From the NCBI RefSeq assembly GCF_034314165.1, contig NZ_JAVIWK010000001.1, forward strand, positions 6,091,001-6,155,000: a stretch of DNA of 64,000 nt. Reading direction: 5' to 3'. Within the stretch, counting starts at the first letter, position 1; each line of letters starts with the position of its first letter. The notes beneath the pieces were generated by a model. That model made no database searches, was not told where the DNA came from, and saw only the letters and a program-made list of their open reading frames with translations. A program made the translations under genes and the position numbers. Positions 48,276 through 57,551 of this stretch are shown here, piece by piece. The stretch comes from Pseudomonas sp. Bout1. Its GTDB lineage: Bacteria; Pseudomonadota; Gammaproteobacteria; Pseudomonadales; Pseudomonadaceae.

Positions 48276-50455
48276 AGCACCTTGTCCAGGGTGACGGGAA
48301 AGTCCCGCACCCGCTTGCCGGTAGCGTGATACACCGCGTTGGCCACGGCCGCCGCCACCCCCACAATCCCGATCTCGCCAACGCCCTTGGAACCCAGGGC
48401 GTTGACGATCTCATCGTGTTCCTCGACAAACAGCACATCAATTTCGCCGATATCCGCGTTTACCGGGATGTGGTACTCGGCCAGGCTGTGGTTCATGTAG
48501 CGGCCCAATTGATGGTCAATCTGGGTTTCTTCATGCAACGCCATGCCGATGCCCCACACCACTCCACCAAGAATCTGGCTGCGGGCCATCTTCGGATTGA
48601 CCACCCGCCCGGCCGCTATGGCACTGACCACACGGCTGACCTTAATGGTGCCCAGGTCTTCATCCACCCGCACTTCGACAAACACCGCCGAATGCGTGGC
48701 TGAGGCATAGCCTTCGCGCTTTTTATCGGGTTCGCAGTCCACCTGTACTTCCAGCGCCTGCTCGCCACTGTCCTGCACCAACTGCGCCAAAGACACGCGC
48801 TGGTTACCGGCATGCAACTGGCCGTTTTCAAACCGCGCCGTTTCAGCGTCCTTGAACGCAGGATAAGTCTGGCGCGCAATCACCAGCAGTTTGGCCGTCA
48901 ACGCTTCACACGCCTGCTGCACCGCGCTGCCCACCGACGAGACGGTAAACGAGCCACCCTGCAGCGGCGCCGTGGGCAGTGATGAATCCCCCAGCAGGAA
49001 CGTCACGTCGCCCACAGGCACGCCACTGGCCTGGGCGGCGATCTGCGCCATGACCGTGTAAGTGCCGGTACCAATATCGGTGGTGGCGCTGCTGACCGTG
49101 AGTTTGCCCAGGTGGTCGATGCGCGCCTTGGCGCTGGCCTTCATTTGCATGGCTTCCCACACCCCACCGGCCATGCCCCAACCGATCAGTTGGCGACCAT
49201 CACGCATGCTCCGTGGCTCCGGGTTGCGCTGGCTCCAGCCGAAACGTTCGGCACCTTCGCTGTAGCATTCACGCAAGGCCTTGCTGGACCAGGGCTTGTC
49301 TTCATTCTGGTTGCGCTCGGCATAGTTGATCAGCCGCAACTGCACCGGGTCGATGCCCAGGGCGCAGGCCAGTTCGTCCATGGCGCACTCCAGGCCGATT
49401 ACCCCCAGCGCCGCGCCGGGTGCACGCATGTCCAACGGCGTGAATACATCCAGCGGCACCAGTTTGTAGGTCAACAGCACGTTGTCGCAGTGATAGAGCA
49501 TGCCGCTCCATTCCACCACGTGCTCGCTGAAGTCCTCAAAACGCGAGGTCTGGCCGATAGCAGTGTGGCCCAGGGCGAGCAAGCGGCCATTGGCGGCAGC
49601 ACCCAATTGCAGGCGCTGCAAGGTGCGCGGGCGATAGCCGAAGGTGAACATCTGCTGGCGCGTGAGGGTGACGCGCACCGAGCGTTTCAGCGCCAGGGAT
49701 GCCATCACCGCCAGCGGCAATTGGTACTGCGGGCGCAACCCGGATCCAAAGGCACCGCCAACGAACGCGGCAAAGATCCGCACCTGGCTTTTATCCAGGC
49801 CGAACACTTTCTGCACATAGGCCTGGCAGTTCTGTGGGCCCTGAGTCTTGTCGTGGATATGCAGGGTGCCGTCCGGCTGATACAGCACGGTACTGGCGTG
49901 GGGCTCCATCGGGTTGTGGTGTTCGATGGGCGTGCTGTAGTGCAGATCCAGGCGGGTGGCGGCGCCGGTCCATTCGGCCTGGAAATTGCCACGCGGCTTG
50001 GGCGGTGTTTGCGGCGATGGGTGCGACTGTTCCTGCAGGGCCAGCAGATCGGTTTCGCAGGGTTCGGCGGCGTATTCGATCTGCACCAGGGAGCCGGCGT
50101 GGCGCGCCAGTTCCAGGTTGTCGGCAATCACCAACGCCAACGGCTGGCCGCTGTAGAGCACGCGGTCGTTGTACAGCGGGCGAAACGGCGAGCCATCGGC
50201 GGCATCGGCGTCGGCATAGCTGTCATCGTAGCTCGCGAGTTTGGGGCGGTTGAGGTGATCGAGCACCATCACCACACCCGGCAGCGCCAGAGCTTTGGAA
50301 GCGTCGATGCGGATGACGCGGCCTTTGGCGATGTTGCTGGGAACCACGCTGCCATGCAGCAGGCCGTCCTCGGGAAACTCCCCGGCATAGCGCGCTTGCC
50401 CGGTCACCTTGAGCAGACCGTCCACCCGGTCCAACGGTTTGCCGATTGCACTCAT
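48272..50455 (-). CDS. paoC: Molybdenum-binding subunit of aldehyde oxidoreductase (PaoC-like)
   Basis: This 727-residue large subunit of the xanthine oxidase family binds the molybdenum cofactor. It begins MSAIGKPLDRVDGLLKVTGQARYAGEFPED. It has GGAFGSGLRPQYQLPLAVMA and, near the C-terminus, GSKGVGEIGIVGVAAAVANA, which holds the active-site Glu. The overall pattern is closest to PaoC (YagR) of E. coli, the subunit of an aldehyde oxidoreductase. It overlaps paoB by 4 bases. The aldehyde substrates are not known for this organism. Confidence 0.87.
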   Translation of the reverse strand: MSAIGKPLDRVDGLLKVTGQARYAGEFPEDGLLHGSVVPSNIAKGRVIRIDASKALALPGVVMVLDHLNRPKLASYDDSYADADAADGSPFRPLYNDRVLYSGQPLALVIADNLELARHAGSLVQIEYAAEPCETDLLALQEQSHPSPQTPPKPRGNFQAEWTGAATRLDLHYSTPIEHHNPMEPHASTVLYQPDGTLHIHDKTQGPQNCQAYVQKVFGLDKSQVRIFAAFVGGAFGSGLRPQYQLPLAVMASLALKRSVRVTLTRQQMFTFGYRPRTLQRLQLGAAANGRLLALGHTAIGQTSRFEDFSEHVVEWSGMLYHCDNVLLTYKLVPLDVFTPLDMRAPGAALGVIGLECAMDELACALGIDPVQLRLINYAERNQNEDKPWSSKALRECYSEGAERFGWSQRNPEPRSMRDGRQLIGWGMAGGVWEAMQMKASAKARIDHLGKLTVSSATTDIGTGTYTVMAQIAAQASGVPVGDVTFLLGDSSLPTAPLQGGSFTVSSVGSAVQQACEALTAKLLVIARQTYPAFKDAETARFENGQLHAGNQRVSLAQLVQDSGEQALEVQVDCEPDKKREGYASATHSAVFVEVRVDEDLGTIKVSRVVSAIAAGRVVNPKMARSQILGGVVWGIGMALHEETQIDHQLGRYMNHSLAEYHIPVNADIGEIDVLFVEEHDEIVNALGSKGVGEIGIVGVAAAVANAVYHATGKRVRDFPVTLDKVL

Positions 50456-51441
50456 GACGTGGCTCCTGCAACAGCGGCATCGCTCAAGGCGCGAATGATC
50501 GCGCGGCGTGCCAGTTTGATCTTGAAGCCGTTGTGCTCCAAAGGCTCGGCGTCCAACAACAGGGCTTCGGCGGCAGCACTGAAGGTTTCGCGGCTCACAG
50601 GCTGGCCGACCAACGCAGCTTCAACGGCGCGGTCACGCCAGGGTTTGTGGGCGACACCGCCCAGGACCAGGCGGGCGTCTATGATCACGTCGCCTTGCAA
50701 CTCAAGGGCCGCCGCGACGGACACCAGCGCGAAGGCATAGGAAGCCCGGTCGCGGATCTTCAAGTAGTGGCTGTGGGCAGCAAGGTGGTCGGCGGGCAAC
50801 TCGATGGCGGTGATCAACTCGTCGTCTGCCAGTTGGTTATCCCGCTGGGGCGCATCACCGGGCAATCGGTGGAAGTCGGCAAACTCGATGACCCGCACCC
50901 CGCCTCGGCCCTGCACATGCACCTGGGCATCCAGCGCGGCCAGGGCCACGCACATGTCCGAAGGATGGGTGGCCACGCATTGGTCGCTGGCGCCGAGAAT
51001 CGCGTGGATGCGGTTCAAACCGACCCGGGCCGGGCAACCGCTACCGGGCTTGCGCTTGTTGCAGGGCACGGCAGCGTCATAGAAGTAGTAGCAACGGGTG
51101 CGCTGTAAAAGGTTGCCGCCGGTGCTGGCCATGTTGCGCAACTGCGGCGAGGCCCCCGCAAGGATGGCCTGGGACAGCAACGGGTAGCGCTCCTCGATCA
51201 GCGGGTGCCAGGCCAGGTCAGCGTTGCTCACCAGGGCACCGATCATCAGGCCACCCCCGGCGGTTTCTTCCACGTCGCGCAGGGGCAGCCCGGTGATATC
51301 GATCAGGTGCTCGGGACGGCTGATGTTTTCTTTCATCAGGTCCAGCAGGTTGGTGCCGCCGGCGATAAAGCGCGACGCCGGGCTGACCAGGTTCACCGCC
51401 TCCTGCACGTCATGCGGCTTGCTGTAATGGAAGGGATTCAT
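50452..51441 (-). CDS. paoB: FAD-binding subunit of aldehyde oxidoreductase (PaoB-like)
   Basis: This 329-residue FAD subunit belongs to the CoxM/PaoB family. It has FIAGGTNLLDLMKENISRPE and an FAD-binding region GASPQLRNMASTGGNLLQRT. It also carries the extra cysteines TRCYYFYD, VPCNKRK and GSGCPA, plus a fourth in SDQCVATH, which in E. coli PaoB bind a [4Fe-4S] cluster. Both ends overlap the neighbouring subunits by 4 bases, so the three genes are translationally coupled. The N-terminus is MNPFHYSKPHDVQEAVNLV. Confidence 0.88.
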   Translation of the reverse strand: MNPFHYSKPHDVQEAVNLVSPASRFIAGGTNLLDLMKENISRPEHLIDITGLPLRDVEETAGGGLMIGALVSNADLAWHPLIEERYPLLSQAILAGASPQLRNMASTGGNLLQRTRCYYFYDAAVPCNKRKPGSGCPARVGLNRIHAILGASDQCVATHPSDMCVALAALDAQVHVQGRGGVRVIEFADFHRLPGDAPQRDNQLADDELITAIELPADHLAAHSHYLKIRDRASYAFALVSVAAALELQGDVIIDARLVLGGVAHKPWRDRAVEAALVGQPVSRETFSAAAEALLLDAEPLEHNGFKIKLARRAIIRALSDAAVAGATS

Positions 51442-51968
51442 TGCTCACCACCCTGCGTACGGCACGCTGGCAAGGCTTCTTCGATGGCATCGCGAATGTT
51501 GTTATAGGCGCCACAGCGGCACAGGTTGCCGCTCATCAGCTCCTGAATTTGCGCGGTGTCGTGGGCTCGGCCTTCACGGGCCAGGCCCACTGCCGAACAA
51601 ATCTGCCCCGGCGTGCAGTAGCCGCACTGGAAAGCATCGTGCTTGATGAACGCCTGTTGCATCGGGTGCAAAGTTTCGCCCGAGGCCAGGCCTTCAATCG
51701 TGGTCAACTCGGCACCGTCGCACATCACCGCCAGGGTCAGGCAGGCGTTCACCCGTTTTCCGTTGAGCAACACGGTGCATGCACCGCACTGGCCGTGGTC
51801 GCAGCCCTTCTTGGTACCGACCAGGTCCAGTTGCTCGCGCAGCAGGTCCAGCAGGGTGGTCCAGGGCAGAACATCCATTTGGATGTCTGTGCGATTCACC
51901 ATCAAGCGAATCGGGTGGCTGGCGAACGGTTTGGCCGCAGCAAGGTTGGGGGTCGCGCTCATAAACAC
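51438..51968 (-). CDS. paoA: [2Fe-2S] subunit of aldehyde oxidoreductase (PaoA-like)
   Basis: This small iron-sulphur subunit carries two [2Fe-2S] clusters. The plant-type ligands are in KKGCDHGQCGACTVLLNGKR with a further Cys in NACLTLA. The helical-domain ligands are in QCGYCTPGQIC and GNLCRCGAYNNI. The length is up to 176 residues, and starting at the second Met (51962) gives 174. E. coli PaoA has a Tat signal, but no twin-arginine signal is visible here, so this complex may stay in the cytoplasm. First gene of the operon. Confidence 0.88.
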   Translation of the reverse strand: MFMSATPNLAAAKPFASHPIRLMVNRTDIQMDVLPWTTLLDLLREQLDLVGTKKGCDHGQCGACTVLLNGKRVNACLTLAVMCDGAELTTIEGLASGETLHPMQQAFIKHDAFQCGYCTPGQICSAVGLAREGRAHDTAQIQELMSGNLCRCGAYNNIRDAIEEALPACRTQGGEQ

Positions 51969-52068
51969 CTCACGGATTGGTGTGCAATCGCGGCGTTCTG
52001 GAAAGTCGCCGTCTTAGCGGTACGACTTCCCGGGGTTATGAGCGTTCAAGGCAATTGATGGGTGGCGA

Positions 52069-52515
52069 TCAGCGAATGCTGAGGGTGGTGACCAACTGCT
52101 TGCGCGGCGGGTTGATCGAGCTGTTGCTGTATTGGAACGCGCCGCCGGCTTCGATATCCAGCTGGAACGTATAGATGTAGCCCATCAACGTGCCGGCGCC
52201 GCTGCATGCCTGGCTGACTGAGCCCACTTGGCAGATGGCCATTCTGGTGCCGGACACCGGGGCTCCATCAAAAAACGCGTGGGAGCTGTTGCCCAGGCCG
52301 ACTTCCATCACGTACACCAGCGTTTGCCCACGGTGCGTGCACATCTGGGTGCTGTCCGCCCGCTCGGGAATGGTTTCGGTGCATTTGGCCGACTGCACCT
52401 TGAACACCCGCACCTCGCTCAACGCCGGTGCAGGCGCGCCCCACGCCGGTGCTGCGCCGAGCCACAGGCCGATACAACCGAACAGAGCTAGACTCCAGCC
52501 GCTGGCTTTTTTCAT
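52069..52515 (-). CDS. Small secreted protein, probable DUF4879
   Basis: From the ATG at 52515 this encodes 148 residues with a signal peptide (MKKASGWSLALFGCIGLWLG to PAWGAPAP). The mature part has four cysteines in KCTETIPERADSTQMCTHRG and ICQVGSVSQACSG, consistent with disulphides. It ends IEAGGAFQYSNSS and TTLSIR. The pattern of V-x-K-V-x-S-x-K-C, VYVMEVG and FQYSNSS resembles DUF4879, a family of unknown function. The match is from memory and moderate. A longer frame to 52584 is open but adds nothing before the signal peptide. Confidence 0.65.
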   Translation of the reverse strand: MKKASGWSLALFGCIGLWLGAAPAWGAPAPALSEVRVFKVQSAKCTETIPERADSTQMCTHRGQTLVYVMEVGLGNSSHAFFDGAPVSGTRMAICQVGSVSQACSGAGTLMGYIYTFQLDIEAGGAFQYSNSSINPPRKQLVTTLSIR

Positions 52516-52601
52516 GCTGTCGATGACCCTGTAATAAACGTCGGCGCAGTATGCCTCAAGGCCATGATCAAGCCTATGCGCCACTGGCCCTCGGCTGCTG
52601 G

Positions 52602-52715
52602 TATGATGCGCCGCTTTTTCCGATCCTCTCTGGAACCACAGGCGCTTGGCGCAGTTTGTGCTTTGACTTAGAGGTCAACAAATAACGACGCAAAATAGCG
52701 TCACAGGGAGCAGGC
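52602..52715 (+). promoter_or_regulatory. Hairpin-rich leader of the purine permease gene
   Basis: An extended -10 (TGGTATGAT, with TATGAT at 52602-52607) would start transcription near 52614, giving a leader of about 100 bases. It contains TTGAC-TTAGAG-GTCAA (52663-52678) and GACGC-AAAATA-GCGTC (52687-52702), joined by CAAATAAC, then a GGGAG site and the ATG. The layout suggests a cis-regulatory RNA, possibly sensing a purine. The class is not identified. Confidence 0.45.
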
Positions 52716-54011
52716 ATGCTGGAAAAGCTGTTTCAACTCAAGGCACACAACACGAATGTGCGCACCGAGATTCTCGCGGGCGTCACCACCTTTTTGGCCA
52801 TGGCCTACATCCTGTTCGTCAACCCGAGCATCCTCGGCGAGACCGGCATGGACAAGGGCGCGGTCTTTGTCGCGACCTGCCTGGCGGCGGCCATTGGTTC
52901 CACCGTGATGGGCCTGATCGCCAACTACCCGATCGCCCTGGCACCGGGCATGGGCCTCAACGCGTTCTTCACCTACACCGTGGTCCTGCACATGGGCCAT
53001 ACCTGGCAAGTGGCGCTGGGCGCGGTGTTCATCTCGGCGGTGCTGTTCTTCCTGCTGTCGATCTTCCGCATCCGCGAATGGATCATCAACAGCATCCCGC
53101 TGCCACTGCGCTCGGCCATTGCGGCGGGCATCGGCCTGTTCCTGGCATTGATAGCGCTGCATAACGCCGGCATCGTGGTCAGCAACCCGGCCACCATGGT
53201 GGGCTTGGGCGACCTGAAACAACCGGCACCGATCCTCGCCACCCTGGGCTTCGCGCTGATCGTTGCGCTGGAAGCCCTGAAAGTGCGTGGCGCGGTATTG
53301 ATCGGTATTTTGGTGGTCACCATCGCCTCCATCGTGCTGGGCTTCACCCCGTTCGGCGGCGTGATGTCGATGCCACCTTCGCTGGCCCCGACCTTCCTGC
53401 AACTGGACATCAAGGGCGCGCTGGACATCGGTCTGGTGAGCGTGATCTTCGCGTTCCTGTTCGTCGACCTGTTCGACAACTCCGGCACCCTGATCGGCGT
53501 CGCCAAGCGCGCAGGCCTGATGGGCAAGGACGGCCATATGCCGAAAATGGGCCGTGCGCTGATCGCGGACAGTACCGCAGCCATGGCCGGTTCCCTGCTG
53601 GGCACCTCGACCACCACCAGCTACATCGAATCGGCTGCAGGCGTGAGCGCTGGTGGCCGTACCGGTTTGACGGCGGTTGTGGTTGCGATCCTGTTCCTGC
53701 TGGCGCTGTTCTTCTCGCCACTGGCGGCCAGCGTACCGGCGTTCGCCACCGCGCCGGCGCTGCTGTTTGTTGCCGTATTGATGACGTCTGGCCTGGCCGA
53801 AATTGACTGGGACGACATCACCGTCGCCGCGCCGGTGGTGATCACCGCCCTGGCGATGCCATTCACTTATTCCATCGCCAACGGCATTGCCTTCGGTTTC
53901 ATCGCCTGGACCGCCATCAAGCTGCTTTCGGGCCGCTACCGTGAGCTGAACCCGGCGCTGGTGATTCTGTCGATTCTGTTTGTGATCAAGCTGGGCTGGT
54001 TCAACGCATGA
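52716..54011 (+). CDS. NCS2 / AzgA-family purine permease
   Basis: This 431-residue inner-membrane transporter belongs to the AzgA-type purine permeases (adenine, guanine, hypoxanthine, sometimes xanthine). It begins [20 protein letters not shown]. Family motifs are [66 protein letters not shown] and IESAAGV. About 12-14 membrane segments are visible. The stop overlaps the trmA start by 4 bases. The gene order matches PA4719-PA4720. Confidence 0.92.
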   Translation: MLEKLFQLKAHNTNVRTEILAGVTTFLAMAYILFVNPSILGETGMDKGAVFVATCLAAAIGSTVMGLIANYPIALAPGMGLNAFFTYTVVLHMGHTWQVALGAVFISAVLFFLLSIFRIREWIINSIPLPLRSAIAAGIGLFLALIALHNAGIVVSNPATMVGLGDLKQPAPILATLGFALIVALEALKVRGAVLIGILVVTIASIVLGFTPFGGVMSMPPSLAPTFLQLDIKGALDIGLVSVIFAFLFVDLFDNSGTLIGVAKRAGLMGKDGHMPKMGRALIADSTAAMAGSLLGTSTTTSYIESAAGVSAGGRTGLTAVVVAILFLLALFFSPLAASVPAFATAPALLFVAVLMTSGLAEIDWDDITVAAPVVITALAMPFTYSIANGIAFGFIAWTAIKLLSGRYRELNPALVILSILFVIKLGWFNA

Positions 54012-55087
54012 CTTTTGACGCCGCAAGCTACACCGCTCAACTGCAAGACAAGGTCACGCGCTTGCGTGACCTGCTGGCGCCGTTCGACGCGCCAGAGCCT
54101 CAGGTTTTCGACTCGCCCTTGCAGAACTTCCGCCTGCGGGCGGAGTTTCGCCTGTGGCGCGAAGAGGGTCAGCGCCACTACGCGATGTTCTCCCAGGACG
54201 ACAAGCGCACGCCGATCCTCATCGACGCGTTCCCGATTGCCAGCCTGCGCATCAACCAGTTGATGCCGCAGCTCAAGGCCGCCTGGCAAGCCAGCGCAGC
54301 CCTGAGCCACAAGCTGTTCCAGGTGGAGTTCCTCACTACCCTGGCCGGCGACGCGATGATCACCCTGTGCTATCACCGCCCGCTGGACGAGCATTGGCAT
54401 ACGGCGGCCAACAAGCTGGCGGCTGACTTGAATGTGAGCATCATCGGCCGCTCCAAGGGCAAGCGTGATGTGATCGGCCTTGATTACGTGGTCGAAAAGC
54501 TCGACGTCGGCGGTCGCACCTTCAGCTATCGCCAGCCCGAAGGCGCGTTCACCCAGCCCAACGGCACGGTGAACCAAAAGATGCTCAACTGGGCGTACGA
54601 AGCCCTCGGCGATCGCAGTGATGACTTGCTGGAGTTGTATTGCGGCAACGGCAACTTCACCCTGCCGTTGTCCACTCGCGTACGCAAAGTGCTGGCTACC
54701 GAGATCAGCAAGACCTCGGTAGGTGCAGCCTTGAGCAACCTCGATGAAAACGCTGTAGATAACGTCACCCTGGTGCGTTTGTCGGCTGAAGAACTGACCG
54801 AAGCCTTGAACGAAGTGCGCCCGTTCCGACGCCTTCACGGCATCGACCTCAAGAGCTACGAGTTCGCCAGCGTGTTCGTCGACCCGCCGCGTGCCGGCAT
54901 GGACCCGGACACCTGCGAATTGACCCGACGCTTCGAGAACATCCTGTACATCTCCTGCAACCCGGAGACGCTGGCGGCGAACATTGCGCAACTGCATGAC
55001 ACACACCGTATTACCCAGTGTGCGTTGTTTGACCAGTTTCCGTGGACGCATCATATGGAGTCCGGGGTGTTGTTGACCCGGCGGTAA
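54008..55087 (+). CDS. trmA: tRNA (uracil-54-C5)-methyltransferase TrmA
   Basis: TrmA makes 5-methyluridine (ribothymidine) at position 54 in the T-loop of tRNAs. The 359-residue protein has [13 protein letters not shown] (SAM binding), [12 protein letters not shown], and [15 protein letters not shown] with the catalytic Cys. The C-terminus carries the conserved [18 protein letters not shown]. It overlaps the purine permease gene by 4 bases, so the two are probably one operon. The ATG at 54008 gives the family N-terminus. Confidence 0.95.
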   Translation: MTFDAASYTAQLQDKVTRLRDLLAPFDAPEPQVFDSPLQNFRLRAEFRLWREEGQRHYAMFSQDDKRTPILIDAFPIASLRINQLMPQLKAAWQASAALSHKLFQVEFLTTLAGDAMITLCYHRPLDEHWHTAANKLAADLNVSIIGRSKGKRDVIGLDYVVEKLDVGGRTFSYRQPEGAFTQPNGTVNQKMLNWAYEALGDRSDDLLELYCGNGNFTLPLSTRVRKVLATEISKTSVGAALSNLDENAVDNVTLVRLSAEELTEALNEVRPFRRLHGIDLKSYEFASVFVDPPRAGMDPDTCELTRRFENILYISCNPETLAANIAQLHDTHRITQCALFDQFPWTHHMESGVLLTRR

Positions 55088-55146
55088 CACGTCAGGACAC
55101 CGAACATCGCCCAGTGTGGGAGCCGGTCAGCTGCCACATTGGCTCT

Positions 55147-55614
55147 TCATGTATCAGCAGAATCAGTGTCTTCCAGAACCTCCTTGCGCGGCCGCCCGCC
55201 CTTCTTGCCATTGGCTCGGGCGGCGGCGGATTTGGCGGCGCTGCTCTTGCGACCGTTGTGGGAGGCTACCAGGCTCGTAGCCAGGGCCATTAACGGCTGG
55301 CTGGTGGCGATAAGGTCCGTGATGGAAACATCCAGGTCTTGGGCCTCACAACAAAGCGCCTTACCGCCAAAGCCGACCTCCAACTGCTGGAAATCCTGCA
55401 CGCTGAACCCTTCGAACTCCGGCAAGCCCGCCACTGGCAACATGACGCGGCTGCCGTCGCTGAAGCCAATGGAGAGGCATTCATTTTCATAACGCACGTT
55501 GCTGGCGTGAGCGTATAGATGCTTTGACTCGCGTCCTCGGTCTATTGCCGTGTCGATATCGGCCTCGGTGATCGGTACATAGGGTAAAACCTTGGCCTTT
55601 ACGATTTTCTTCAT
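55147..55614 (-). CDS. DUF2442 domain protein
   Basis: This 155-residue protein has a central DUF2442 domain (NECLSIGFSDGSRVMLPVAG, PEFEGFSVQDFQQLEVGFGG) and a positively charged tail (GRKSSAAKSAAARANGKKGG, then RPRKEV) that could contact nucleic acid. It overlaps the DUF4160 gene by 4 bases and is transcribed after it. DUF4160-DUF2442 pairs are common next to each other in bacteria and are often predicted as toxin-antitoxin-like modules, which is not established here. Confidence 0.85.
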   Translation of the reverse strand: MKKIVKAKVLPYVPITEADIDTAIDRGRESKHLYAHASNVRYENECLSIGFSDGSRVMLPVAGLPEFEGFSVQDFQQLEVGFGGKALCCEAQDLDVSITDLIATSQPLMALATSLVASHNGRKSSAAKSAAARANGKKGGRPRKEVLEDTDSADT

Positions 55615-55817
55615 AAATCAATCTCCACAAAACCCGGCGCCCTGACCAGATTCAGAATTATTTTCTGCCCCACATCCCACAACGCCACATGCCCATCCAG
55701 AAAGCTGAAACGAAAGCGCACATCCCATTCCTTGCCGGCAACATGCACATGGGGCGGGCAATGCTCATCCCTGAGAAACACCGCAATCACATGTCCTTTG
55801 TAAATGCCTACTTTCAT
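55611..55817 (-). CDS. DUF4160 domain protein
   Basis: This 68-residue protein matches DUF4160, with GHVIAVFLRDEHCPPHVHVA containing HCPPHVH, the family signature. The histidines and cysteine of that motif could bind metal or form an active site. It is the upstream member of a two-gene unit with DUF2442, overlapping by 4 bases. Start ATG at 55817. It has no signal peptide. The function is unknown. Confidence 0.88.
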   Translation of the reverse strand: MKVGIYKGHVIAVFLRDEHCPPHVHVAGKEWDVRFRFSFLDGHVALWDVGQKIILNLVRAPGFVEIDL

Positions 55818-56054
55818 CGCAACCCATCCGTTAGGTTATTTTCCGCCAGGTAACACTTTTCATCGTGCAGCCCGACAATCGGTTCCTCCTCCTGGAGTTA
55901 CCGCCTCAGGCTAGTCGCAGCCGCCAGTTCGGCGAACACTGGGTTGTAACCGCTCATGGAAAGAGTCTCCAACGCCCGGCAGGCGAGCCACCGCGTTACA
56001 TGCGCTTTCAATTCACGTTCGATAATCGCCCGCTTCCCACCTCGACGATTGACC

Positions 56055-56072
56055 AAATTAACCATTCAGTAC
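56055..56072 (-). promoter_or_regulatory. Candidate operator upstream of the dehydroquinase gene
   Basis: On the minus strand GTACTGAATGGTTAATTT resembles GTACGAACCAGTTAGTTT at 60266-60283 (12 of 18 identical). Both lie upstream of genes of the quinate/dehydroshikimate cluster, so this may be the binding site of the TetR regulator. Confidence 0.4.
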
Positions 56073-56112
56073 ATTTTATCCCCACTGATAAAAACAACAG
56101 TGGAGATCCCTC

Positions 56113-56553
56113 ATGCCCCCTATCGTGCTGGTGCTCAACGGCCCCAATCTCAACCTGCTCGGTACCCGCGAGCCTGCTACTTACGGTCACGAAACCCTGG
56201 CCGACCTCGCCGCCCTGTGTGGCCGCAGCGCCGAGCAACTGGGCCTGAAAGTCGAATTCCGCCAGACCAACCACGAAGGCGAGCTGCTGGACTGGATCCA
56301 CGGCGCCCGTGCCCGTTGCGCCGGCATCGTGATCAACCCGGCGGCCTGGACCCACACCTCGGTGGCGATCCGCGATGCGCTGGTGGCCAGTGAAGTGCCG
56401 GTGATCGAAGTGCATTTGTCCAACGTGCATGCCCGGGAAGCGTTCCGTCATCACTCGTTTGTGTCGCCAATCGCCAAGGCGGTGCTCGCCGGTTTTGGCA
56501 GCCATGGCTATCACCTGGCCCTCGAACATTTCAGCAAGACCTTAGAGGGATGA
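56113..56553 (+). CDS. aroQ: 3-dehydroquinate dehydratase, type II
   Basis: This 146-residue type II enzyme interconverts 3-dehydroquinate and 3-dehydroshikimate. The diagnostic N-terminus [20 protein letters not shown] contains the catalytic-loop Arg and Tyr. [16 protein letters not shown] and [17 protein letters not shown] follow, with the catalytic His. It lies in a quinate/shikimate catabolic cluster rather than with accB/accC, so it is probably the second, catabolic paralogue. It overlaps the next gene by 4 bases. Confidence 0.93.
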   Translation: MPPIVLVLNGPNLNLLGTREPATYGHETLADLAALCGRSAEQLGLKVEFRQTNHEGELLDWIHGARARCAGIVINPAAWTHTSVAIRDALVASEVPVIEVHLSNVHAREAFRHHSFVSPIAKAVLAGFGSHGYHLALEHFSKTLEG

Positions 56554-57410
56554 ACACGGTGTCCAAACGTCGAATTCTCGCCGGCCTGATAGGCGCCGGC
56601 ATCCAGGCTTCCCGCACCCCGGCCCTGCATGAGCACGAAGGTGATGCCCAGGGCTTGCGTTACCTGTATCGGCTGATCGACCTCGATCAGTTGCAGGTGG
56701 ACACCCGCGCCCTGCCGGACTTGTTGATGGCGGCCGAGCAGATGAATTTCACCGGTTTGAACATCACCTACCCGTGCAAGCAGGCGATCCTGCCGTTGCT
56801 GGACGACCTGTCGCCCGAGGCGCGGGGCATTGGCGCGGTAAATACCGTGGTGTTTCGTGACGGTGAGCGTATCGGCCACAACACCGACTGCCTGGGCTTT
56901 GCCGAAGGCTTCCGCCGGGGTTTGAACGACGTGGCACGCAGGCTCGTGGTGCAGATGGGCGCGGGTGGCGCCGGGGCGGCGGTGGCCCATGCCTTGCTGG
57001 GCGAAGGCGTGGAGCGCTTGAGTATTTTTGACATGGACGCCGAGCGCGCCCGCAGCCTGGCAGATAACCTCAACCAGCATTTTGGCGCCGGGCGGGCCCA
57101 GGCAGGCAATGACTTGGAAAGCGCCATGGCCGAGGCCGACGGCCTGGTAAACACCACCCCCATGGGCATGGCCAAGTTGCCGGGCATGCCGGTGCCGCTG
57201 GACACCTTGCGCGCCGACCTGTGGGTGGCAGAGATTGTGTATTTCCCGCTGGAAACCGAACTGCTGCGCAACGCCCGCGCCTTGGGTTGCCGCACGCTGG
57301 ATGGCGGCAACATGGCAGTGTTTCAGGCGGTGAAGGCGTTTGAGTTGTTCAGTGGCGAAGTGGCGGATGCCGACCGGATGCTTGCACACTTCCAGCGCAT
57401 GAGCACCTAA
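56550..57410 (+). CDS. Shikimate/quinate dehydrogenase homologue
   Basis: This 286-residue AroE-family oxidoreductase has [30 protein letters not shown] with the catalytic Lys, [11 protein letters not shown] with Asp, and the NAD(P)-binding [18 protein letters not shown]. It would oxidise quinate or shikimate to the 3-dehydro form. Its divergence from biosynthetic AroE (the SRTPALHE motif) and its position after aroQ in a catabolic cluster suggest a catabolic role. The exact subfamily (YdiB, Ael1 or RifI type) cannot be told here. Confidence 0.85.
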   Translation: MNTVSKRRILAGLIGAGIQASRTPALHEHEGDAQGLRYLYRLIDLDQLQVDTRALPDLLMAAEQMNFTGLNITYPCKQAILPLLDDLSPEARGIGAVNTVVFRDGERIGHNTDCLGFAEGFRRGLNDVARRLVVQMGAGGAGAAVAHALLGEGVERLSIFDMDAERARSLADNLNQHFGAGRAQAGNDLESAMAEADGLVNTTPMGMAKLPGMPVPLDTLRADLWVAEIVYFPLETELLRNARALGCRTLDGGNMAVFQAVKAFELFSGEVADADRMLAHFQRMST

Positions 57411-57430
57411 CCGTAGAAACCGGATCAAGA

Positions 57431-57535
57431 TGTGGGAGCTGGCTTGCCTGCGATGCAAGCACCTCGGTCCATCCGGTAGACCCGGGTGATGCTATCGCAG
57501 GCAAGCCAGCTCCCACACAAGCCCGGCTCCCACAT
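57431..57535. repeat. REP palindrome with an extra unit
   Basis: TGTGGGAGCTGGCTTGCCTG is mirrored by CAGGCAAGCCAGCTCCCACA. A third partial unit (AGCCCGGCTCCCACAT) follows. It lies between the convergent dehydrogenase and TetR genes. Confidence 0.8.
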
Positions 57536-57551
57536 TTGTTCGGTGTTAAAT

